NCBI RefSeq assembly: GCF_011044495.1
Contig: NZ_CP049143.1
Coordinates: 7,502,001 to 7,566,000, forward strand
Direction: 5' to 3'
Length of the DNA stretch: 64,000 nt
DNA from: Roseimicrobium sp. ORNL1
GTDB taxonomy: Bacteria > Verrucomicrobiota > Verrucomicrobiia > Verrucomicrobiales > Verrucomicrobiaceae
Positions 27,207-34,294 of the stretch are shown here, piece after piece. The first letter of the stretch is position 1. Each line of letters opens with the position of its first letter. The notes beneath the pieces are model-generated. The model had not been told where the DNA came from, did no database searches, and saw only the letters and a program-made list of their open reading frames with translations. A program made the position numbers and the translations under genes.

Positions 27207-27833
27207 ATGTTCTGGCTCTCCGCGCTCGTCACCGGCCTCACCACTTCGGCGTTTATCTGGTGGCTCCTTGAAAACTACGGACCTTGGCAAAAAACGACCG
27301 AGGCCCTCGAAGCTCAACGGCAGGAAATCGAAAAGCTTCAGGCGACCGTCGAGGCACTGAAGAACGAACAGGCCCAAGCCGCGAAGGAAACGGAAAAGCC
27401 CAAACTCACCGCTTCTGCGGACAAGGGATCTTCCGTTTCCCGTGTGCAGTTCGAGGCGGAGTTCCGCATCTACCAAGAGGTACACGGACTCGCTCATGAA
27501 GTCGTGGCAGCGCACGCGAAAGTGTACCCTGACGAAGCGTTCCTGATGGCTCCGGCGGATGAAACACAGAAGCGCTTCATCGGTGCGCAGCTCAAACTCA
27601 CCGAATGCCTCGCTAAAGGCGAGCCCTTCTTCGAACCGCGCGTATTTGAGAGCTACAAGCTGCTCGAGGAATTGATCCTCAATCAAAAGGTGGCGCTCCT
27701 GCAAGCCGCCGGCCGAGGGGGTGGCGATCCCAAGAACCGCAAGACCGATCGCAAAGCCATCACGCTTGCGCTGCAAAAATGCTCGGATGTGATCCGCAAC
27801 CGCATCTCCAACGTGGCGGTGGTGGCGTCCTGA
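27207..27833 (+). CDS. Membrane-anchored coiled-coil protein of unknown function
   Basis: 208 aa. One N-terminal membrane helix (about 2-22) is followed by a coiled coil (about 30-62, EALEAQRQEIEKLQATVEAL), a short Ala/Lys linker and a helical C-terminal domain of about 125 aa with no family I recognise. Codon use matches housekeeping genes. The repeat element immediately downstream supplies a terminator hairpin 31 bp after the stop. Upstream, 26985-27206 contains no gene that I can support. Confidence 0.7.
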   Translation: MFWLSALVTGLTTSAFIWWLLENYGPWQKTTEALEAQRQEIEKLQATVEALKNEQAQAAKETEKPKLTASADKGSSVSRVQFEAEFRIYQEVHGLAHEVVAAHAKVYPDEAFLMAPADETQKRFIGAQLKLTECLAKGEPFFEPRVFESYKLLEELILNQKVALLQAAGRGGGDPKNRKTDRKAITLALQKCSDVIRNRISNVAVVAS

Positions 27834-27844
27834 GTTGTAGAGAC

Positions 27845-28186
27845 GTCGCGTAAGCTCAAGGAGTGGGGGCATTCGTGCCCCCATTTTTTTTTGGCAACTA
27901 CGTTTGCGGGTGTTCGACAACGCTATCGCGTCAGCGGAGCGATTGTCCCGCAGGGAGCGGCACTAGCCTTAGTGCCGGCGGTGAACAAAATGGGGTGCGG
28001 AGCCTTTCCTTCCGAAGTTCTACGGACGTTTCCAAGCTCCCAGCGTGGCTACGCTGCAAATGACGGCACTAAGCTAGTGCCGCTCCCCGCGAGCCGCTGT
28101 CTCCTGTCTTGGGGCGTATTGCCCGGAAGCGTTCATTCACGCTGCAATGGGGACAGGAATGTCCCCACTCCTTGACCTATCGCGAC
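27845..28186. repeat. Nested palindromic repeat element, copy 1
   Basis: About 340 bp with no gene. Terminal inverted repeats are 27857-27884 and 28146-28174 (TCAAGGAGTGGGG core); each arm is itself a hairpin. GTCGC sits 6 bp outside both arms. An inner inverted pair (AGGGAGCGGCACTAG and its complement) lies near 27953-27970 and 28063-28088. A second copy sits at 32692-33033 with matching order and high identity. It resembles a non-autonomous (MITE/REP-like) element. Confidence 0.85.
27864..27891 (+). terminator. Terminator formed by the left arm of the repeat element
   Basis: TGGGGGCA pairs with TGCCCCCA across a TTCG tetraloop and is followed by eight T residues: an ideal intrinsic terminator for the coiled-coil gene ending at 27833. 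It is part of the repeat's terminal arm, so the element appears to have been adopted as the gene's terminator. Confidence 0.88.
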
Positions 28187-28208
28187 GCGACGGGAGATGC
28201 TTCTTACG

Positions 28209-28736
28209 CTAAAACCACTTCTTCTTCCCCTCGATGTAGGTGCGGTCGAAGTCCTGATCAGACATCGTGAGGTAGATGATGCCTTCAATGAGTCCGATGA
28301 CGCCCATCACAATGCTGGAGGCACCGCAGGTGAACATCCCGGCACCCAAGGTGACTGCAAGCATGATGATGCCCTCCGTCTGGAAGCCCAGCAGGAACTT
28401 GTGAATGCCAATGGAACCGAGCAGGATGGCACAGATGCCCACGGTAGTCTTGTCCGGCTTGCTCGTGCCGGCGACCGGAGGCGCATAGCCGCCCGCAGAT
28501 TGCTGTGGCTGCGCCTGTGCTTGTGAGGGAGATGGCGCGGCAGGAACAGAAGCGGCCAGCTCAGGCGTCACCGCAATAGCCGCATCACCAAGCAGCTCAA
28601 AATCCACGCGATTGCCCGACATGGGAAGTCCAGTGCCCTTCCACTCCGGCCCTTGGAAGGAGTAGCGGTTGCCATCATCCGCCGCGATCCAGCCACGATT
28701 CTCTGCCACGGAAAAGTCCTGCAGGGTGCCTTTCAT
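28209..28736 (-). CDS. Cold-shock-like domain fused to TM2 membrane domain
   Basis: 175 aa. Residues 1-60 (GTLQDFSVAENRGWIAADDG) look like the start of a cold-shock/OB fold, where FSxxxxxGxI is the RNA-binding strand. A Pro/Ala/Gln linker (about 64-90) follows, then a TM2 domain (about 94-160): two membrane helices with the short cytoplasmic turn GSIGIHKFLLGF characteristic of TM2. Related proteins are common in Verrucomicrobiota but unstudied to my knowledge. I chose the start at 28736 because the OB-like strand begins there. Confidence 0.8.
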   Translation of the reverse strand: MKGTLQDFSVAENRGWIAADDGNRYSFQGPEWKGTGLPMSGNRVDFELLGDAAIAVTPELAASVPAAPSPSQAQAQPQQSAGGYAPPVAGTSKPDKTTVGICAILLGSIGIHKFLLGFQTEGIIMLAVTLGAGMFTCGASSIVMGVIGLIEGIIYLTMSDQDFDRTYIEGKKKWF

Positions 28737-28843
28737 GGATCGTCTTTTACCGCATGCGCCTGCCGATGGCAATCGCAAGTCGATTCAAGTACTGCCGCTT
28801 GAAGAGAAGCAATCCTCGATACCCTGGCGCCACGCTATGCGAT

Positions 28844-30130
28844 CTATTCCTCTTCCTTGGTCTTCCGGAGGTCCGCACACTTCTTGGATCCAATCGTAAC
28901 GCCAAAGCCGACCCACCCACTCTCACGGCACGCTTTGCGCAGCGCATTCAGCTTCTCCTGAGGTGTCTTGCCCTTGCTGGTCTTGAGCGCTCCCGCCATG
29001 CCCAGGGTCAGACCCAGTTGGATCCATTTGCTGGAGAGCAACGTCTGCCTGAGCCTCGCCAAAGCGGTAAGAGCTTCGCGATCTGCTTTTTCGCGGGTGA
29101 CCGATTGCTTGAGCTCCGTCACGCGCTGGGCCAGTGCGCCGGCGCCGCTGCTGCTACCGCCGGAAGCAGCGCCAAGATTTCCAAAAACGGTGGTGAGCTC
29201 CTTGTTGGGGAACACTTCCATCTCCGGCCCCGCGAGGGCAGCCACGATGGCTCCCAGATCGGCGTCATCTGCTTTCGCCACCACTTGCGCCAAAGCCACC
29301 TGCACCAGTCCTGCGTGCAGGCTGCTGATGCTGTCCCATGAGCCGCGCACGTAGTGGTAGAAGCGCTCACGGAAACGCGGATTGCTCTGTAGCTTCGCCG
29401 CGTGGTGCTTGTAGAAATCCAGCTGCAGCCGGATCATCTCCTTGATGAGCGGCTCGGGCTTCGTCGCGATGGTATTGCTGCCATGCACGCGGTATTCCAA
29501 CAGCACTTCCGGCACGATCTCGATCTGATGCTCCAGCGCCGCGGTGGAGAGGAAGAAATAGTCGTGGATGAAACGATAATCCCGCATGGGATTCGCCACG
29601 AGATAAGGCGCGCGCGCGAAGACATTCGTCGTTGTCGCGATGAAGTTCGCCTGGCCAAGCCATTCGGAAATATCCACGCCATCCTGCGCGCCGAGCGTCC
29701 AGGCCCCGTGGAACCAACGTGAGCGTGGCGCATCCTCCGGCATGATTGCGCCATCACCATCGATCACACGCAGCTTCGTGGAGAACACTGACTTGCCCGG
29801 ATGCTCGCGCGCACTCTGCAGGCATTGTGCGATACGATCGGGCAGATAACGATCGTCGGAATTGAGGATGCCGATGAAATCGCAATCCGTCGCCGCCTTC
29901 GTGATCAGTTCGTTGATGGTGTTGTGCGCCCCACGATTTTCACGGGCGCCAACTTCCACCCCATGTTTCTGAAAAGAACGTAGCACTTCAACCGAGTTGT
30001 CCTTGGAACCATCATCGATCACGAGAATACGATCCGGCTTGCGTGTCTGTGCCAGCACAGACTCCAGCGCCTCACCCACGTAACGGGCGTGGTTGTAGCA
30101 GGGGATGACGATGGCGACGCGTTCAGACAT
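28844..30130 (-). CDS. Family 2 glycosyltransferase
   Basis: 428 aa, cytoplasmic. A GT-A domain fills about 1-230: start motif VAIVIPCYNHARYVGEAL, VIDDGSKDNS, and the metal site NSDDRY. The C-terminal part is helical with a short coiled coil near 330-355 (ALAQRVTELKQSVTREKADREAL) and no membrane helices, so it is not a processive synthase. It probably adds one sugar to a lipid-linked or surface glycan. The gap to the upstream glycosyltransferase gene is 11 bp, so they form an operon. Substrate unknown. Confidence 0.88.
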   Translation of the reverse strand: MSERVAIVIPCYNHARYVGEALESVLAQTRKPDRILVIDDGSKDNSVEVLRSFQKHGVEVGARENRGAHNTINELITKAATDCDFIGILNSDDRYLPDRIAQCLQSAREHPGKSVFSTKLRVIDGDGAIMPEDAPRSRWFHGAWTLGAQDGVDISEWLGQANFIATTTNVFARAPYLVANPMRDYRFIHDYFFLSTAALEHQIEIVPEVLLEYRVHGSNTIATKPEPLIKEMIRLQLDFYKHHAAKLQSNPRFRERFYHYVRGSWDSISSLHAGLVQVALAQVVAKADDADLGAIVAALAGPEMEVFPNKELTTVFGNLGAASGGSSSGAGALAQRVTELKQSVTREKADREALTALARLRQTLLSSKWIQLGLTLGMAGALKTSKGKTPQEKLNALRKACRESGWVGFGVTIGSKKCADLRKTKEEE

Positions 30131-30141
30131 GCGGTGGTGGG

Positions 30142-32040
30142 CTATGGCGATTGCGTTTGCGACAGGGAGATCAACTTCTCCAACCAGACACGCTCCAGCG
30201 CGCTGCGATCTTCCGCGGGCGCGGTGTTACGCAGCTTCAACTTCACGGGACCCAGGTTGAGTTTGCGATGGGTGGGTGGCTTCTGCAGCTTGAGCACGTC
30301 CTCGATGTTCTTGGACAGAGTGCCGCGCAGCTTCTCATCAGAAACGCTGATGAGATCAAAATCGGGGAGCAGCTTCGCGAGTGTGGCGCGGCTCAAGGTG
30401 GGCGTGTCTTCAATGGCGGCAGTCACGCGCAGGTTGGTGAGTTTCTTCACCAGCCACACGCACAGCACGGCGTCGGAACGGTAGGCATGCACGATCTTGG
30501 CGCCACGCTTGGGCAGCGACTCCGCATACCACATGGCCCGGCGCGCCTGACGGTAGAATTCTTCACCCTCCAATGCATCGCCAATCGCGCCGCGCAGCTT
30601 TTCGATCTGCTGACGCCAACCCGTGCGGCGCAGCCAGAGGCTCTCCAGCACCACGGCATCAGGGATCCACTCGAGTTTGTTGAGCAGCGTGGGGGAAACT
30701 TCGGACAACTCATCAGCCGTCCCACCGGTGAGGACACGCAGCCGCTCTTCGTTCGCGATGGCTTGCAGCGCGGACACCTCGGCATCCACTTGATTTATCA
30801 CGTACACGATCGGCGCTTCCACGCGCTTCGGTGCTGACTGCACTGCCTTGCGAAAATGTTCTCCAAGAGCACCGGCCGTTACCGAAAGGGCGAAGAGCGT
30901 GTCCGCATGCTTGCGGCCCGCTTGACCCATGCGCACGCGGAGTTCCGGCTGCGCGGCGAGTTGTGCCAGCGCCTCGGCCATGCCCGCTTCATCCTTCGGC
31001 TCCACGAGCAGGCCGGTTTCACCATGGCGCACCATCTCCGGAATGCCGGCCACCGTGGTGCTCACCACCGGGAGACGGCATGCCATGGCTTCGGTGATGA
31101 CGGTGGGGAGAATGTCGGACGCGCCTTTGGAATCAACGATGCTGGGCAGCACAAACGCATGCGCTTCCGCGAGCTCAGCCTTGATCTGTTCCTGGCTCCG
31201 CATGCCCAGCAGCTTCACTTCCTTCTGCAGGCCGGCGTTTGCGATCTGCGCCTCCAGCTCATCTCGTGCAGGGCCAGTGCCGATGATGCGCAGCTCTGCC
31301 TGCACGCCCTTCTGCTTCAAGAGCGCGATGGAGGGAATGAGATGCTGGAAGCCCTTGAACTCGATCAACCTGCCCACGCTCACGAGGCGCAGGGGAACAT
31401 CGCTGGCACCGGGCCGCGCCACGGGGAAATCATCCAACTCGATGCCGTTGTAGATGCGCAGGATTTTGGCGTCGTTTCCCGGACAGGTCTGGCAAAGCAG
31501 GCCTCGCGAGAAGTCACTCACGGCCACGACGAACTCCGACTCGCGCACCATTTCGCGCAGCAGGTCATCGCTGCCGAGGTCCACCATGAAATCCTGCGCG
31601 TGCGCGGTGAAGCTGAAGGTGAAGCCGAGCTTCTTCAGGAAGAGCGCTGAGTGGGTGGCGCGATTCGCGAAATGCACATGCACGTGCTTCACCCCCAGCG
31701 CGCGGAGCCGCGAGGCGAAGTGCCAGGCATTGCGAGCCCGCGTGCGAGCCTTGAAGGATTTTCCATAACGCTGGTCGTGGTCCTTGATAAGAGCGCCGAG
31801 TTTGGCCTCGAACTCCGGCTGCTTCGCCTGTGCATCGCGCACCTCCTCCGGGGCCGGGTAGTGGATTTCCGCGCGAAGCCGATCAAGCCGCTCATGCCGG
31901 AAGGAGTCCGGCGGAGGATTCAGGGAGAACACCTCCAGGTCGAAACCCATGCCTTCGAGCGCGAGCATTTCCGAGTCGCAGAAGGTCTGCGAGACCACGG
32001 GATAGCGGCTGTAGAGGTAGGCCAGGCGAGGGCGGGGCAT
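30142..32040 (-). CDS. GT4-type glycosyltransferase with a long C-terminal extension
   Basis: 632 aa. The first 400 aa form a GT-B glycosyltransferase of family 4: N-terminal YSRYPVVSQTFCDSEMLALE, middle LVSVGRLIEFKGFQHLIPS, and the donor-site region EAMACRLPVVSTTVAGIPEMV. Residues about 410-632 are an extra domain (GAKIVHAYRSDAVLCVWLVK, then TLSKNIEDVLKLQKPP) that may be a second, degenerate GT-B half. The start at 32040 is where homology begins; the frame is open to 32127. It is the first gene of a two-gene glycosyltransferase operon and divergent from the thioesterase gene. Confidence 0.87.
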   Translation of the reverse strand: MPRPRLAYLYSRYPVVSQTFCDSEMLALEGMGFDLEVFSLNPPPDSFRHERLDRLRAEIHYPAPEEVRDAQAKQPEFEAKLGALIKDHDQRYGKSFKARTRARNAWHFASRLRALGVKHVHVHFANRATHSALFLKKLGFTFSFTAHAQDFMVDLGSDDLLREMVRESEFVVAVSDFSRGLLCQTCPGNDAKILRIYNGIELDDFPVARPGASDVPLRLVSVGRLIEFKGFQHLIPSIALLKQKGVQAELRIIGTGPARDELEAQIANAGLQKEVKLLGMRSQEQIKAELAEAHAFVLPSIVDSKGASDILPTVITEAMACRLPVVSTTVAGIPEMVRHGETGLLVEPKDEAGMAEALAQLAAQPELRVRMGQAGRKHADTLFALSVTAGALGEHFRKAVQSAPKRVEAPIVYVINQVDAEVSALQAIANEERLRVLTGGTADELSEVSPTLLNKLEWIPDAVVLESLWLRRTGWRQQIEKLRGAIGDALEGEEFYRQARRAMWYAESLPKRGAKIVHAYRSDAVLCVWLVKKLTNLRVTAAIEDTPTLSRATLAKLLPDFDLISVSDEKLRGTLSKNIEDVLKLQKPPTHRKLNLGPVKLKLRNTAPAEDRSALERVWLEKLISLSQTQSP

Positions 32041-32125
32041 GGACAGGAAGCATAGAGCACAGGGCAGGGGAAGCGGCGAATGAATTTGCACAGCGGCCCC
32101 CTCCCATGCTCTTTGCGGTCCACCC

Positions 32126-32560
32126 ATGCCCGAGACCCCCTACCTGGAAACCCGCGAAGAGGTCATGTTCTTCGACACCGACTGCGGTGGTGTCGTCCAC
32201 AACCTGGCCTACTTGCGCATGATCGAGACCAACCGTACCCGCCTGGCCGCCCTGCTGGGTATGAAACTGCGGGACATGGCCCTGACACAGCTCTTCCCCG
32301 TCGTGATCCGCACCGAGATTGACTACCGGAAGCCCGCCGTGCTGGGGGATGAACTGGTCATCGAAGGCAAGCTGGAAAGCGTCGAGCGCGTGCGCTTCTG
32401 GTGCAGCTTCGTGATGAAACGGGTCGTGGACAACACCGTGCTCATCACCTGCCGCCAGGCCCTCGCGCTGGTGCAAATGCCCCAAGGCAAGCCCCAGCGC
32501 CTGCCTGAGGATTGGGCGGAGCGCTTCGCCCATCTCGCCGCGGTGAAGACTAAGCCGTGA
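32126..32560 (+). CDS. YbgC-type acyl-CoA thioesterase (hot-dog fold)
   Basis: 144 aa, a single 4HBT domain. The catalytic signature FFDTDCGGVVHNLAYL has the Asp of the 4-hydroxybenzoyl-CoA thioesterase/YbgC family. These enzymes hydrolyse short-chain or aromatic acyl-CoA. YbgC usually sits beside tol-pal genes, but no such genes are near here, so the physiological role stays open. It overlaps the divergent glycosyltransferase's upstream extension but not its likely coding part. Confidence 0.85.
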   Translation: MPETPYLETREEVMFFDTDCGGVVHNLAYLRMIETNRTRLAALLGMKLRDMALTQLFPVVIRTEIDYRKPAVLGDELVIEGKLESVERVRFWCSFVMKRVVDNTVLITCRQALALVQMPQGKPQRLPEDWAERFAHLAAVKTKP

Positions 32561-32574
32561 GGGTGGCGCATCGG

Positions 32575-32669
32575 ATAGTAGCCGACTTTCTCCGAAAGTC
32601 GCTGCGCATGAAACTCACCCACTGGGGTTGCTTCACCCGCATCGATTCTCGGAGAGAATCGGCCACTAT
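32575..32669. repeat. Small palindromic element with hairpin arms
   Basis: Two 27-bp inverted arms, 32575-32601 and 32643-32669, share ATAGT-GCCGA and CTCCGA blocks; each arm contains its own hairpin (CGACTTT/AAAGTCG and CGATTCT/AGAATCG). About 40 bp of unrelated DNA lies between them. It follows the thioesterase stop by 14 bp. The size and build suggest a REP-doublet-like element. Confidence 0.75.
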
Positions 32670-32691
32670 TGCGCTCGCTACTTCACATGAC

Positions 32692-33033
32692 GTCGCCTCT
32701 GGTCAAGGAGTGGGGGCTTTCTTGTCCCCATTGAGCGCAATTACGTTTGTGAGTATTCGATAGCCCTTTCGCGTAAAGCGAAGCGATTGTCCCGCAGGGA
32801 GCGGCACTAGCCCTAGTGCCGGGGGTGAGCAAAAGGGGGTGCGGAGCCTTTCTTTCCGATGTTCAACGGACGCTTCCAAGCTCCTAGCGTGGCTACGCTG
32901 CATATGACGGCACTAGGCTAGTGCCGCTCCCTGCGAGACGCCGTCTCCTGTACTGAGAAGTAGTGCCCAAAGGAGTTCATTCACGCCCAATGGGGGCAGG
33001 AATGCCCCCACTCCTTGGCAGCAGCAGCAGCGA
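32692..33033. repeat. Nested palindromic repeat element, copy 2
   Basis: Second copy of the element at 27845-28186. Terminal arms begin at 32704 (TCAAGGAGTGGGGGC) and end at 33017 (the complement of that core); the inner AGGGAGCGGCACTAG pair and the 'gcgtggctacgctgca' centre are conserved. On the right, a short GCA run widens the gap to the outer GTCGC mark from 6 to 12 bp. Its left arm has lost the T tract present in copy 1. It ends against the panC stop codon. Confidence 0.85.
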
Positions 33034-33882
33034 CTACTTCAGTTCAATATTATCAATCAACCGCGTCGCGCCGAAGAACACGGCCGTGGCCATCAAGCCA
33101 TTGCCGCTCACTTGCTCTGCGGGCTCCAGCGTATCCGCATCCGTGCATTCAATGTAATCCACGCGCGACAGCGGAGCGCGTTCCTTCAGCACGTCGAGAT
33201 AGAGCTGCTTCAGCTTCTCACCATTCTTATCCCCAACCTGCCAGGCTTCCTTCGCTTTCAGCAGGCCCGCGCGAAGCGCGGTCGCTTGGGATCGCTCCTC
33301 GGCATTGAGGTAGCGATTTCGCGAACTCATCGCCAGTCCATCCGCTTCACGCACGGTTTCGCTGCCGACAATCTCCACCGGCACATTCAAATCCCGCACC
33401 ATGCGCTTGATGATGGCGAGCTGCTGGTAGTCCTTCTTCCCAAACACAGAAACATCCGGCTGCATGATGTTGAAGAGCTTCAACACCACGGTGCACACAC
33501 CATCAAAGTGTCCCGGCCGGCTCGCACCGCACAGCACCTTGCTCAGTTTCGTCTCCAGCACGATGACGGAGCGATCCGGCGCATACACTTCCTCTGCGCT
33601 CGGGGCGAAGATGGCATCCACGCCCACGCTGGCGCATTTGGCCGAGTCCGCCTCCAGTTCACGCGGGTACTTGGAAAAATCCTCCTTGGGACCGAACTGC
33701 AGGGGATTCACAAAGATGCTCACCGCCACGCTGCCGCCTTCTCCCGCGAGTACACGCGCCTCCCGCATGAGATTGAGATGGCCGTCATGAAGCGCGCCCA
33801 TGGTGGGCACGATGACGAGGGGCTTTCCCGCAGATCGGGTGTGCCATTGGCGGAAGTCAGAAACCGTATGGAAGACGTGCAT
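33034..33882 (-). CDS. panC: Pantothenate synthetase
   Basis: 282 aa, normal length. It joins pantoate and beta-alanine with ATP to give pantothenate, the precursor of coenzyme A. The signature VPTMGALHDGHLNLMREAR near the N-terminus and the second nucleotide motif MSSRNRYL are present, as are the conserved FVNPLQFGPKEDFSKYPR and GKKDYQQL blocks. It lies 26 bp after a 108-aa gene on the same strand. No panB or panD is in the window. Confidence 0.97.
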   Translation of the reverse strand: MHVFHTVSDFRQWHTRSAGKPLVIVPTMGALHDGHLNLMREARVLAGEGGSVAVSIFVNPLQFGPKEDFSKYPRELEADSAKCASVGVDAIFAPSAEEVYAPDRSVIVLETKLSKVLCGASRPGHFDGVCTVVLKLFNIMQPDVSVFGKKDYQQLAIIKRMVRDLNVPVEIVGSETVREADGLAMSSRNRYLNAEERSQATALRAGLLKAKEAWQVGDKNGEKLKQLYLDVLKERAPLSRVDYIECTDADTLEPAEQVSGNGLMATAVFFGATRLIDNIELK

Positions 33883-33908
33883 GGATTGGATTGCCTGCTT
33901 CCATTGCC

Positions 33909-34235
33909 CTACTTGAGAAAAGTATCGATGTCGACTCCCTCAAGGCCGATCTGCACATCTGTAAGCTCAAAGGCCACGGCCTGTTGCTTCATCAGGCTCA
34001 AAACCTCGTAAAGGGCATAGCGCCTTCCCATCTCAAACAGGCCCTCTGTCGATTCCAGCACGACCTCGTCACGGTTCGCCATGACAATCAATGCCTTGCC
34101 CAAGTCCCTCAGGTAGTTCGCTTCAGTGCTCATCGCGGAATTCAGGTGGATGGTGATCCTTCGAATGTCTCTCTGCCTCAAATGGATAGAGGTGGGGTTA
34201 TTTTCCATTCGAACCCATCCCCGCGCACTAGGCAT
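33909..34235 (-). CDS. Small conserved-looking hypothetical protein
   Basis: 108 aa, no signal peptide or membrane helix. The first 50 aa contain a strand-rich segment (SIHLRQRDIRRITIHLN), and the rest is helical with an acidic C-terminus. I recognise no family. The start could be 34235 or the internal ATG at 34208. It stands 26 bp upstream of panC, probably in the same transcript, and diverges from the trehalose gene. Confidence 0.6.
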   Translation of the reverse strand: MPSARGWVRMENNPTSIHLRQRDIRRITIHLNSAMSTEANYLRDLGKALIVMANRDEVVLESTEGLFEMGRRYALYEVLSLMKQQAVAFELTDVQIGLEGVDIDTFLK

Positions 34236-34294
34236 TCCACTTAAGAAATCAAAAATTGGTCGCTAAAGACGGCCCGGCTTTCGATCCATTATAG

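Noticed and set aside
27845-28186. Possible CRISPR or small RNA gene
   Set aside because: Only two palindromic arms, no regularly spaced direct repeats, and a second whole copy at 32692; a mobile repeat explains it better.
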